Part shown: positions 1 through 6,580 of the stretch, piece by piece | Layout: each line of letters begins with the position of its first letter | How positions within the stretch are numbered: position 1 is the first letter of the stretch | Assembly: GCA_013816225.1 (NCBI GenBank) | Contig: JACDEQ010000045.1 | Span: forward strand, 1-11,513 | Length of the DNA: 11,513 nt | Direction of reading: 5' to 3' | Source: Armatimonadota bacterium | Lineage (GTDB): Bacteria > Armatimonadota > Fimbriimonadia > Fimbriimonadales > ATM1 | Translations under genes and position numbers: made by a program | Notes under the pieces: generated by a model | The model's database searches: none | Seen by the model: only the letters and a program-made list of their open reading frames with translations | What the model was told of the DNA's origin: nothing

Positions 1-1
1 C

Positions 2-1597
2 GGCTGGAAGGTCCACTTTCGCGACACCATGCGCGGCGGGAAATTCCTGAACGACTGGCGCACCGTCGAGATTTACGCGAAGGAAGCCGCGGACCGGATT
101 CTGGAGCTCGAAAGGTATGGCGCGGTCTTCGACAGGACACCGGACGGCCTAATCAGCCAGCGGGCTTTCGGCGGGCACAAGTACCGCCGCCTCGCTCATG
201 TTGGTGACCGGACGGGGTTGGAACTCATTCGCACGCTGCAGGACCGGGCAGTTTATGCGGGCATGGACTGCCACATGGAAACCACGGTGACGCGCCTGCT
301 GAAGGATGGCGACCGCGTCGTGGGCGCCGTGGGCTACCGCCGCGCCGACGGCTCGATCGTTGTCTTCAAAGCCAAGGCGGTCGTGCTCGCGTCTGGTGGC
401 TGGGGACGCATGTTCCGCTTTACTTCCAATTCTTGGGAATCCACGGGCGATGGCGCCATCATGGCCTTTCTGGCCGGCGCGAAGCTGCAGGACATGGAGA
501 TGGTGCAATTCCATCCCACCGGGATGGTGTGGCCGCCGGGAATGCGCGGCATCCTCGTGACCGAGGGCGTGCGCGGCGAGGGCGGCGTCTTGAAGAACTC
601 GACGGGCGAACGCTTCATGTTCAACCACGTCCCCGACTTCAACCGATCCGAAACAGCCGATACTCCCGAAGAGGCGCTGAGGTGGGTGGATGACAAGAAG
701 AACAACCGGCGACCGCCGGAACTGTTGCCGCGAGACGTGGTCGCGCGGGCGATTTATAAGGAAGTGGAAGCCGGACGCGGAAGCGAGCATGGCGGCGTCT
801 ACCTCGACGTTTCCCACAAGGGCGCGGATTACATCAAGAAGAAACTCCCGAGCATGTACGACCAATTCCTGCACCTGGGCGACATAGACATTACCAAGGA
901 AGCGATGGAGGTGAGCCCGACGGTTCATTACGTGATGGGAGGCGTGGCGTCCGAAGCTGAAAGCTGCGCGACTTCCCTGCCTGGCCTGTTCGCCGCCGGT
1001 GAGGTGTCGGCTGGACTGCACGGCGCGAATCGACTCGGTGGAAACTCGCTGACCGACATCTTGGTCTTCGGCAGACGAGCCGGGGAGTACGCGGGAGAAT
1101 TCGCAAATGGGAACGGGCAAGGCAATGTCTCTGAAACCGAAATCGACGAAGAACTGGCCGTGCTGATGCAGCCGCTCAGCGGAGGAGACAGCGAAAACCC
1201 ATATCAAATTCAAAGCGAACTCCAGGAGGCCATGCAGAAAGGCGCGATGATCGCCCGCACGGAAGAGAGCCTACAGGAAGCTTTGGCAAAGGTGCTCGAA
1301 TTACAGGGGCGGTCGAAAAACATCCGCGTACCCGGAGACACGTGCTTCAACCCCGGCTGGCACGCAGCCCGGGATACTCTGTACATGCTGCAGAGCAGCG
1401 AGGTTATTGTGCGATCGGCTTTAGAACGCAAAGAGAGCCGCGGGTCGCACTGGCGGCTCGATTTTCTGGAAGAAGATCCCTACTGGGCGAAGCACAACAT
1501 CCAGGCTAGCCTTGTAAGCGGCGAGGTCAAACTCGAGCCCACGGCAGTCGCTGAGCCACCTGCAGAAATGAAAGAAATCTTGGAGGAGGGCGCGTAA
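2..1597 (+). CDS. sdhA: Succinate dehydrogenase/fumarate reductase flavoprotein subunit (5'-partial)
   Basis: Catalytic FAD subunit of complex II, oxidising succinate to fumarate and passing electrons to SdhB. The frame is open to the left edge (531 residues visible), so the N-terminal FAD-binding Rossmann segment and the FAD-linking histidine lie outside; the first ATG, at 29, is internal. Counting residues from that Met, I see the fumarate-reductase signature HPTG (162-165) with TEGVRGEGG (178-186), LPRDVVAR (233-240) carrying the expected catalytic arginine, HYVMGG (300-305), and the FAD/substrate motif HGANRLGGNSL (331-341). The helical C-terminal part contains the usual ESRGSHWRLDF stretch. 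The stop lies two bases before sdhB, so the two are co-transcribed. No anchor gene follows sdhB, which suggests a C-A-B order with sdhC upstream. Assignment to SdhA rather than FrdA rests on the neighbour and overall similarity; family identity is certain. Confidence 0.96.
   Translation, partial: GWKVHFRDTMRGGKFLNDWRTVEIYAKEAADRILELERYGAVFDRTPDGLISQRAFGGHKYRRLAHVGDRTGLELIRTLQDRAVYAGMDCHMETTVTRLLKDGDRVVGAVGYRRADGSIVVFKAKAVVLASGGWGRMFRFTSNSWESTGDGAIMAFLAGAKLQDMEMVQFHPTGMVWPPGMRGILVTEGVRGEGGVLKNSTGERFMFNHVPDFNRSETADTPEEALRWVDDKKNNRRPPELLPRDVVARAIYKEVEAGRGSEHGGVYLDVSHKGADYIKKKLPSMYDQFLHLGDIDITKEAMEVSPTVHYVMGGVASEAESCATSLPGLFAAGEVSAGLHGANRLGGNSLTDILVFGRRAGEYAGEFANGNGQGNVSETEIDEELAVLMQPLSGGDSENPYQIQSELQEAMQKGAMIARTEESLQEALAKVLELQGRSKNIRVPGDTCFNPGWHAARDTLYMLQSSEVIVRSALERKESRGSHWRLDFLEEDPYWAKHNIQASLVSGEVKLEPTAVAEPPAEMKEILEEGA
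1582..1590 (+). promoter_or_regulatory. Shine-Dalgarno of sdhB inside the sdhA 3' end
   Basis: The sequence GGAGGAGGG lies within the last codons of sdhA, about nine bases before the sdhB ATG. It is a strong ribosome binding site, consistent with translational coupling. It also shows that this organism does use Shine-Dalgarno initiation for genes inside operons, in contrast to the first genes discussed elsewhere in the window. Confidence 0.8.
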
Positions 1598-1599
1598 AT

Positions 1600-2349
1600 A
1601 TGGCGAAGACGATCGACTTGCTTGTTTACCGAGGCGATGCCAAGAGCGGAGCAGAGAAGAAGTACACCGTCGAGGTTTTCCCGGGCATGGTCGTGCTCGA
1701 CGCGCTCCATGTAATTCAGAAGGAGCAGGACGGGAGCCTGGCGTGCCGCTGGAACTGCAAGGCCGCAAAGTGCGGCTCGTGCAGCGCCGAGATCAACGGC
1801 ACACCGCGGCTGCTTTGCAAGGCGCGCGTCGACGATTTTCCGCCTGACGAGCCCGTTCGCGTCGCGCCGCTTAAGACATTTCCTATCATCAAGGACTTGG
1901 TCTGCGACGTTTCGTGGAACTTCCAGGTCGGCGCGAAGATTCAACCTCTAACCCTCAAAGATCCCAACACCAAAGAGCCGTTGCGAATGCAGCAGATGGA
2001 CGTGGACAGGATCCAGGAATTTCGGAAGTGCATCGAGTGCTTTTTGTGCCAGGACGTCTGCCACGTTTTGCGAGATCAAGAACGAAAGGACATCTTTTTC
2101 GGTCCCCGTCACATGATCAAGATCGCGGGTCTCTCCATGCATCCGAAAGACGTCTTAGATCGCTCCACGTTCGCCAAGGACGACGCGGGCGTGGGCGCTT
2201 GCAACATCACGAAGTGCTGCACCGAGGTCTGCCCCGAGCACATTCACATTACCGACAACGGCATCATCCCGCTCAAAGAGCGCGTCGCCGATTCGTATTT
2301 CGATCCGATCGCAATGCTGCTGAGAATTGGCAAGAAGAAGGCGGTCTAA
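1600..2349 (+). CDS. sdhB: Succinate dehydrogenase iron-sulfur subunit
   Basis: Electron-transfer subunit of complex II, 249 residues. The N-terminal ferredoxin domain carries the [2Fe-2S] ligands C53-x4-C58-x2-C61-x11-C73. The C-terminal helical domain has CIECFLCQDVC (C144, C147, C150, C154) and CNITKCCTEVCP (C201, C207, C211). By the usual pattern C144/C147/C150/C211 hold the [4Fe-4S] cluster and C154/C201/C207 the [3Fe-4S] cluster. Two additional cysteines, C49 and C206, sit beside ligand positions. The motifs CIECFLCQDVCHVLRD and CNITKCCTEVCPEHI are, from memory, typical of the actinobacterial Sdh1-like class rather than the E. coli enzyme. It starts two bases after sdhA with a strong ribosome binding site. 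It is the last gene of its operon; 281 bp of repeat-bearing DNA follows before the next, convergent gene. Confidence 0.97.
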   Translation: MAKTIDLLVYRGDAKSGAEKKYTVEVFPGMVVLDALHVIQKEQDGSLACRWNCKAAKCGSCSAEINGTPRLLCKARVDDFPPDEPVRVAPLKTFPIIKDLVCDVSWNFQVGAKIQPLTLKDPNTKEPLRMQQMDVDRIQEFRKCIECFLCQDVCHVLRDQERKDIFFGPRHMIKIAGLSMHPKDVLDRSTFAKDDAGVGACNITKCCTEVCPEHIHITDNGIIPLKERVADSYFDPIAMLLRIGKKKAV

Positions 2350-2359
2350 CCCAGGCGGG

Positions 2360-2391
2360 GGCTTGTGCCGCACCCCGTGGAAGGGGTGCGG
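2360..2391. repeat. Copy 1 of a 32-nt palindromic repeat
   Basis: A 32-nt unit identical to 2590-2621. It contains a perfect inverted repeat: CCGCACCCC (2368-2376), loop GTGGAA, GGGGTGCGG (2383-2391), a 9-bp GC-rich stem. It begins 11 bases after the sdhB stop. It could stabilise or end the sdh transcript, but no T-tract follows, so it is not a standard intrinsic terminator. The preceding CAGGCGGGGGC (2352-2362) recurs at 2511-2521 in front of a different hairpin, so the array looks modular. Confidence 0.85.
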
Positions 2392-2460
2392 TCCATCCTT
2401 CATACCGTCCGAAGCGCAACGGGTCTCCTTTCCCATCAAACGCGGTTCGCATGCCTCAAT

Positions 2461-2480
2461 AGTACACGCTCAGTACACGC
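2461..2480. repeat. Short 9-nt direct repeat, 11-bp period
   Basis: AGTACACGC occurs at 2461-2469 and again at 2472-2480, about one helical turn apart. It could be a pair of protein-binding half-sites, or chance. No coding sequence or obvious promoter is attached to it. Confidence 0.4.
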
Positions 2481-2527
2481 GCGGATCCCCACGATAAGCG
2501 ACTATGATTACAGGCGGGGGCGGAATG

Positions 2528-2551
2528 CCCTCCATGCCAAGGCATGGAGGG
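2528..2551. repeat. Perfect 11-bp palindrome (second hairpin type)
   Basis: CCCTCCATGCC (2528-2538), two A bases, then GGCATGGAGGG (2541-2551): a perfect 11-bp inverted repeat. It is followed by ATAAAACTG, not a T-run. It is preceded by CAGGCGGGGGC at 2511-2521, the same lead-in as copy 1 of the 32-nt repeat. It lies between the two copies of that repeat, suggesting a compound REP-like cluster. Confidence 0.85.
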
Positions 2552-2589
2552 ATAAAACTGCTGCGAATCGGCAAGGAGGCGGGTTAGGC

Positions 2590-2621
2590 GGCTTGTGCCG
2601 CACCCCGTGGAAGGGGTGCGG
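2590..2621. repeat. Copy 2 of the 32-nt palindromic repeat
   Basis: Identical over 32 nt to 2360-2391 and in the same orientation, 230 bp downstream. Here the stem extends to 11 bp (TGCCGCACCCC, 2596-2606, with GGGGTGCGGCA, 2613-2623). It ends eight bases before the stop codon of the convergent VOC gene, so each flanking gene has a copy just past its 3' end. This placement is typical of REP/BIME-like elements. Confidence 0.85.
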
Positions 2622-2630
2622 CATCACGAT

Positions 2631-3041
2631 TTATCCTTGGGCGGAGTCTTTGTACAGCCAGAGGTGAGCGCCTTGCGGGTCTGCGATGAGCGCCATTCGG
2701 CCGACCGACGGCACGTCGAACGGGTCGACGACACACGTGCCTCCCAGTTCCTTGACCTTCGTGACGCGGGCGTCGACGTCGTCCACGGACATGTAAACGG
2801 CCCAGTGCGGAGGAACATCGGGCGACGGCAAGTTGGTTGTCGACATAGAACCGGCGACGGCTTTGCCGTTTGCGGTGAGCATCTTGTATTTGCCCATCTC
2901 GCCCATCTCCATCTCCTCGGTGCCCATGCCTAGGGCCCGGGTGTAGAAGTCCATAGCGGCTTGGGTATCAGCGACATAAACCTCGTGCCAGGGGAACGTG
3001 CGGCCCGCGGCAAGAGCATGATCATCCATAGGATTTGACAT
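2631..3041 (-). CDS. VOC (glyoxalase/bleomycin-resistance fold) family protein
   Basis: A 136-residue single-domain protein with two beta-alpha-beta-beta-beta halves. The first runs from FPWHEVYVADTQAAMDFYTRALGM (positions 16-39, split here for reading) and the second from HWAVYMSVDDVDARVTKVKELGG (about 79-101) to the closing ADPQGAHLWLYKD (120-132). VOC proteins include glyoxalases, dioxygenases and antibiotic-binding proteins. H19, H80 and H126 are possible metal ligands, but the substrate cannot be read from sequence. I chose ATG at 3041 over an in-frame GTG at 3056 because a TACAAT box sits exactly six bases before this ATG. It lies 44 bp after metG on the same strand, so it may be co-transcribed with metG, driven by its own promoter, or both. 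Confidence 0.85.
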   Translation of the reverse strand: MSNPMDDHALAAGRTFPWHEVYVADTQAAMDFYTRALGMGTEEMEMGEMGKYKMLTANGKAVAGSMSTTNLPSPDVPPHWAVYMSVDDVDARVTKVKELGGTCVVDPFDVPSVGRMALIADPQGAHLWLYKDSAQG

Positions 3042-3047
3042 GCTGCG

Positions 3048-3053
3048 ATTGTA
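3048..3053 (-). promoter_or_regulatory. Putative -10 box for a leaderless VOC-gene transcript
   Basis: TACAAT on the minus strand, followed by six bases and then the ATG at 3041. A sigma-70-type -10 at this distance puts the transcription start on the A of the ATG. No Shine-Dalgarno sequence is visible. No clear -35 box is seen. Confidence 0.5.
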
Positions 3054-3085
3054 CACCCGAGTCGCGAAATTCGTGTGTTAAACCA

Positions 3086-4984
3086 TTAGTGAACAGGAGT
3101 CCCGTCCGGAGCATCTTTGTCCGGCAGCAGCAGGATCGCTTCGCCGTCTAGCCCGTCTGCAGCGAGGATCATGCCCTGGCTCTCGAATCCGCGCATCTTC
3201 CGAGGCTTGAGGTTGGTGACGACGATGACCTGCCGGCCAATAATCGCGTCGGGCGTGTATTGTTGCGCGATGCCCGCGAGAACTTGACGACGTTCGTCGC
3301 CGACAATGAGTTGCAGCCTCAGCAATTTATCTGAATCCTGCACCGGTTCCGCGTCGAGCACACGCGCGACGCGAAGTTTGACCTTCATAAAATCCTCGAT
3401 CGTAATTTCGTCGACGCTCGGCGCTTCAGTTTTGGTTTCTTCCTGCATTTTCTTCTTATCCAGTCTCTGGTAAATCGGGTCCTGCGCAGCCAACTCGTGG
3501 CCGGGCGCAATGACGGCATCGCCGAGGAGTTCGTCCCAACGGTCAGCCGGTGACAATTGTAAGAGAGAGGCAATTTTATCGGACAGGGTCGGCGTGATCG
3601 GACGCATTACTCCTTCGCACACCCGGACCATCCAAAGCAATGTCCGCATCACGCCGCCCAACTCTTCCGTCGCGCCACGTCTATTCAAGTCCCACGGTTT
3701 CCGAGTATCGATGAACATGTTCAGAGACTTAACAACGCTGCTCGCGGCCCCCGCAGCCTCGTCGATCCTGAACTTCACCATCGCCGATTCGTAGGATCTC
3801 AGCGCTGCAGCGACTTCTTCGTGCGCGCTTTTTGATATTTCACCGGGCGGGACCTTGCCCCCGCAGAAATTGTGAGTCATCGAAATCACGCGGTGAATTC
3901 CATTCGATAAATCATTCACCAGGTCGGTGTTGTATTTCAGGTCGAAATCTTCGTAGGTGAATCTATAATCATTTTCAAACGGCATCGTTCGCGCCATGTA
4001 ATAGCGAACGGCGTCGACCGCAAGTTCACGTGAGCACCCTACGCGCGCGGCGAGGTCATCCGCCAATTCGAGAGGCGCGACCACGTTGCCTTTCGACTTG
4101 CTGATCTTCTCATCGCCCATTAAAACCCAACCATGGCCGACCAAGGTTTTCGGCAGGTCCAAACCAAGCCCCATCAGCATCGCGGGCCACAGCGTGGCAT
4201 GAAAACGAACCAGAATATCCTTACCCATCCACTCGACGTCCGCCGGCCAATAGTTCTGCCAATCGCCATCGGGCCAGCCAATTGCGGCAATATAGTTGAT
4301 AAGGGCGTCGAACCAAACGTAGATGACGTGCCCTTCGTCACCGGGAACTTGCACCCCCCAGCCGGCATTGGTCCGAGTGATCGCCGAATCGCGCAATCCC
4401 TGGCGAATAAAAGAAAGGACCTCGTTGCGCCGGGTCTCCGGCAAGATAAATTCAAGATTCGCTTCGATGTGTTGGATTAGCCGGTCTTGAAACGCGGATA
4501 GTCTGAAAAAGTAATTCTCTTCCTGTACCCATCGAACTTCATTGCCTTCGGGACTCTTTCCGTCAATTAAATCGCTCTCTTTTAAAAAAGTCTCCGCGGA
4601 AACGTCGTACCATCCCTCGTATTTATCAAGATAAATGTGTCCTGCGTCCTTTAGACGCGAAAACACTTCTTGAACCGTGCGGACATGCCTTTCCTCGGTC
4701 GTCCGAATAAAGTCGTCGAATTGTACGTTTAGCCCGCCCCATATTCTGCGAAATTCCGCGGATACCTCGTCGACGAATTGTTGTGTTTCCTTACCCGCGG
4801 CTTGGGCGGCCTCGGCCACCTTGATGGCGTTTTCGTCCGTGCCGGTTACAAAATACACGTCTTGCCCACGCATGCGCTGATACCGTGCCGTCATATCGGA
4901 AGCAACGGTCGTGAGGGCCGTTCCGATATGGGGCACGCTGTTCACGTAATAGATCGGGGTCGTGATGTAGTAGCGCTTTGGCAT
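3086..4984 (-). CDS. metG: Methionine--tRNA ligase with C-terminal tRNA-binding domain
   Basis: Charges tRNA-Met with methionine in the cytoplasm; 632 residues. The class I signature HIGT is at 19-22 in PIYYVNSVPHIGTAL, and the second signature KISKS is at 293-297 (GDEKISKSKGN). The Rossmann core, the connective peptide (about 115-210) and the helical anticodon-binding region (about 355-500) follow in order. Residues from about 525 form a Trbp111/EMAP-type OB-fold tRNA-binding domain (EDFMKVKLRVARV, NLKPRKMRGFESQGM) that promotes dimerisation. The connective peptide lacks the zinc-knuckle cysteines (it reads GWYDVSAETFLKESDL), so this is a zinc-free form. I chose ATG at 4984 because homologues begin just before YYITTPIYY; the frame extends upstream to 5095, but that would run into the divergent leuD gene. 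Confidence 0.97.
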   Translation of the reverse strand: MPKRYYITTPIYYVNSVPHIGTALTTVASDMTARYQRMRGQDVYFVTGTDENAIKVAEAAQAAGKETQQFVDEVSAEFRRIWGGLNVQFDDFIRTTEERHVRTVQEVFSRLKDAGHIYLDKYEGWYDVSAETFLKESDLIDGKSPEGNEVRWVQEENYFFRLSAFQDRLIQHIEANLEFILPETRRNEVLSFIRQGLRDSAITRTNAGWGVQVPGDEGHVIYVWFDALINYIAAIGWPDGDWQNYWPADVEWMGKDILVRFHATLWPAMLMGLGLDLPKTLVGHGWVLMGDEKISKSKGNVVAPLELADDLAARVGCSRELAVDAVRYYMARTMPFENDYRFTYEDFDLKYNTDLVNDLSNGIHRVISMTHNFCGGKVPPGEISKSAHEEVAAALRSYESAMVKFRIDEAAGAASSVVKSLNMFIDTRKPWDLNRRGATEELGGVMRTLLWMVRVCEGVMRPITPTLSDKIASLLQLSPADRWDELLGDAVIAPGHELAAQDPIYQRLDKKKMQEETKTEAPSVDEITIEDFMKVKLRVARVLDAEPVQDSDKLLRLQLIVGDERRQVLAGIAQQYTPDAIIGRQVIVVTNLKPRKMRGFESQGMILAADGLDGEAILLLPDKDAPDGTPVH

Positions 4985-4990
4985 GAACCG

Positions 4991-4996
4991 AAAATA
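4991..4996 (-). promoter_or_regulatory. Putative -10 box for leaderless metG transcript
   Basis: TATTTT on the minus strand, exactly six bases before the metG ATG, inside the 49-bp gap shared with divergent leuD. An overlapping TACTAT three bases further upstream is an alternative. No Shine-Dalgarno sequence is visible. Confidence 0.5.
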
Positions 4997-5017
4997 GTAC
5001 CCGTCCGCATGGAGTGC

Positions 5018-5023
5018 TAAACT
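5018..5023 (+). promoter_or_regulatory. Possible -10 box for leuD-galT
   Basis: TGCTAAACT contains the hexamer TAAACT preceded by a TG extension (extended -10 type), ten bases before the leuD ATG. This predicts a 5' leader of only a few bases. It does not match the six-base spacing seen at metG, serC, the amidase and the VOC gene, so confidence is lower. Confidence 0.35.
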
Positions 5024-5033
5024 CGACTCAATC

Positions 5034-5627
5034 ATGGAGCCCTTCGTCGAGCACACAGGGAAGATTGCTGTGCTGAACCAGGATAACGTCGACACCGACC
5101 GGATTATTCCGGCCAGGTTTCTGAGCCGTATTTCTCGCTTGGGTTATGGCGAATTGCTCTTCAAGGACGTGCGCGGTGAATCATTTCCGTTAGACCAACC
5201 GGAAGCGCAAGGAGCGTCGATTCTCATCGTCGGGGTGAACTTCGGCTCGGGCAGCAGCCGTGAGCATGCTGTCTGGGCGATTCAGCAGGCGGGTTTCAAA
5301 GCGATCATCGCACGAAAGACGCCGGACGAGTCCGGATACAGCGACATTTTCCGCCAAAACGCCGCGAACTGCGGGCTGCTCTTAATCGAACTCCCCGAAG
5401 CCGACTATCGACAACTCGTTCAAGCCGGCAGCGGGGCCGGGGCCCACATCGACCTGCCAGTCCAGACCGTGAGGTTGGGCGACAAAACCTTCAATTTCGA
5501 CATCAGCGACGCGAGCAAGCAGGCGATTCTGCGGGGCCTCGATCTGATCGGCACCACGCTATTGCTAGAGGATGAAATCACGGCCTACGAGTCACGCTCG
5601 ACGGCATTCGTGCCACCGAGGGCCTAA
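5034..5627 (+). CDS. leuD: 3-Isopropylmalate dehydratase small subunit
   Basis: The swivel-domain subunit of isopropylmalate isomerase, which with LeuC converts 2- to 3-isopropylmalate in leucine biosynthesis. It has 197 residues, the normal length for bacterial LeuD. Visible motifs are NVDTDRIIPARFL (18-30), the substrate-loop motif NFGSGSSREHAVWAI (69-83, with serine where many family members have cysteine), and YSDIFRQNAANCGLL (102-116). The C-terminal part ends in the usual GLDLIGTTLLLEDEITAYE pattern. The Fe-S subunit gene leuC is not in the window, so it must lie elsewhere. leuD is divergent from metG with a 49-bp gap and is followed after two bases by galT. Homoaconitase or methylthioalkylmalate isomerase small subunits look alike, but LeuD is most likely. 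Confidence 0.94.
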   Translation: MEPFVEHTGKIAVLNQDNVDTDRIIPARFLSRISRLGYGELLFKDVRGESFPLDQPEAQGASILIVGVNFGSGSSREHAVWAIQQAGFKAIIARKTPDESGYSDIFRQNAANCGLLLIELPEADYRQLVQAGSGAGAHIDLPVQTVRLGDKTFNFDISDASKQAILRGLDLIGTTLLLEDEITAYESRSTAFVPPRA

Positions 5628-5629
5628 CG

Positions 5630-6580
5630 ATGTCCGAACTGCGCTGGCACCCCTTTCACCAAGACTGGGTCATCACCGCCACCCATCGGCAGGACCGGAC
5701 ATTCTTTCCCCCGGATGATTACTGCCCTCTTTGCCCGACGAAAGCCGGAGGCTTCCCCACTGAGGCGCCCCGCGAAAGTTACGATGTCGCGGCTTTCGAG
5801 AACAAATTTCCGAGCCTCAAAACACCCCCTACCGACCCTGCCGTCGAGGGCGGCGCACTCCTTCTCGTGCGGCCGAGCGTAGGCGTTTGCGAGGTCGTCT
5901 GCTACACGTCCGACCACGATGCAACCATTGCAGATCTGCCGGTCAGGCAAATCAAAAAGCTCGTGCGGGTCTGGCGCGACCGGTACATCGACCTCAAATC
6001 GAGGCCGGGGGTCGAGTACGTCTTCATATTCGAGAACAAGGGCCGCGAGATCGGGGTGACTCTCACCCATCCTCACGGCCAGATTTACGCATACCCTTAC
6101 GTTCCGCAAATGATCCAAACCCGCCACCAAGCCGAGCTCACCCATTTGGGGATGCATGGAAGAACCCTCGCGGCTGACTGGCTACGAGACGAGACCGAGG
6201 ATGGCCGAAGGATTGTCTTCGACTACAAGAATTGGACCGCGGTAGTGCCGTTCTTCGCTCGCTATCCCTTCGAAGTTCACCTTGTTCCTAAAGCCGACAC
6301 GCCAGATCTCGAAAGCATGAATGACGAAATGCTCGACGGCCTCGCCGAAGGGCTCAAGGAATTAGCTACCAGATACGACAAGCTCTTCGGTTTCCCGTTG
6401 CCTTACGTAATGAGCATTTTCCAGTACTCGGCAGTGCACACGAGACTGATCGTTGAGTTCACCCCGCCCTACCGGACGAAAGACAAGCTCAAGTATCTGG
6501 CCGGCAGCGAGGCAGGCTGCGGCGCCTTCATCAATGACACGCTTCCTGAAGAAACAGCGGCGCAGCTAAGGGCGCTCTAA
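5630..6580 (+). CDS. galT: Galactose-1-phosphate uridylyltransferase (HIT-like superfamily)
   Basis: Transfers UMP between UDP-glucose and galactose-1-phosphate in the Leloir pathway; 316 residues. The active site THPHGQIYAYP (146-156) contains H147 and the nucleophile H149 that forms the uridylylated intermediate, with Q151 behind it. C32 and C35 (CPLC), H96 and H147 match the structural zinc site of E. coli GalT. ENKFP (57-61), CEVVCYTSDH (87-96) and YPFEVHLVPK in the C-terminal half are also family marks. Both HIT-like halves are present, so the gene is intact. It starts two bases after leuD with only a weak GAGGG-type ribosome site, so it probably relies on translational coupling. The pairing with leuD has no obvious metabolic logic. 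No galK, galE or galM is visible. A related nucleotidyltransferase acting on another sugar phosphate cannot be excluded. Confidence 0.93.
   Translation: MSELRWHPFHQDWVITATHRQDRTFFPPDDYCPLCPTKAGGFPTEAPRESYDVAAFENKFPSLKTPPTDPAVEGGALLLVRPSVGVCEVVCYTSDHDATIADLPVRQIKKLVRVWRDRYIDLKSRPGVEYVFIFENKGREIGVTLTHPHGQIYAYPYVPQMIQTRHQAELTHLGMHGRTLAADWLRDETEDGRRIVFDYKNWTAVVPFFARYPFEVHLVPKADTPDLESMNDEMLDGLAEGLKELATRYDKLFGFPLPYVMSIFQYSAVHTRLIVEFTPPYRTKDKLKYLAGSEAGCGAFINDTLPEETAAQLRAL

Noticed and set aside
149..1213. Long open frame (354 codons) on the minus strand opposite sdhA
   Set aside because: It is fully antisense to a strongly recognised flavoprotein. Its product is rich in His/Arg/Ala as expected of a GC-rich shadow frame, and it shows no domain.
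2368..2391. Intrinsic terminator of the sdh operon
   Set aside because: The stem is strong, but no T-tract follows, and the identical unit recurs 230 bp away, so a repeat element is the better call.
2365..2667. Plus-strand open frame of 100 codons covering the repeat cluster
   Set aside because: It encodes the palindromes themselves (the peptide repeats the same PHPVEG or RTPWKG segment), and runs into the opposite-strand VOC gene; no ribosome site.
4985..5095. Upstream extension of metG to a start at 5095
   Set aside because: It would overlap the leuD coding sequence; homologues start at the ATG just before YYITTPIYY.
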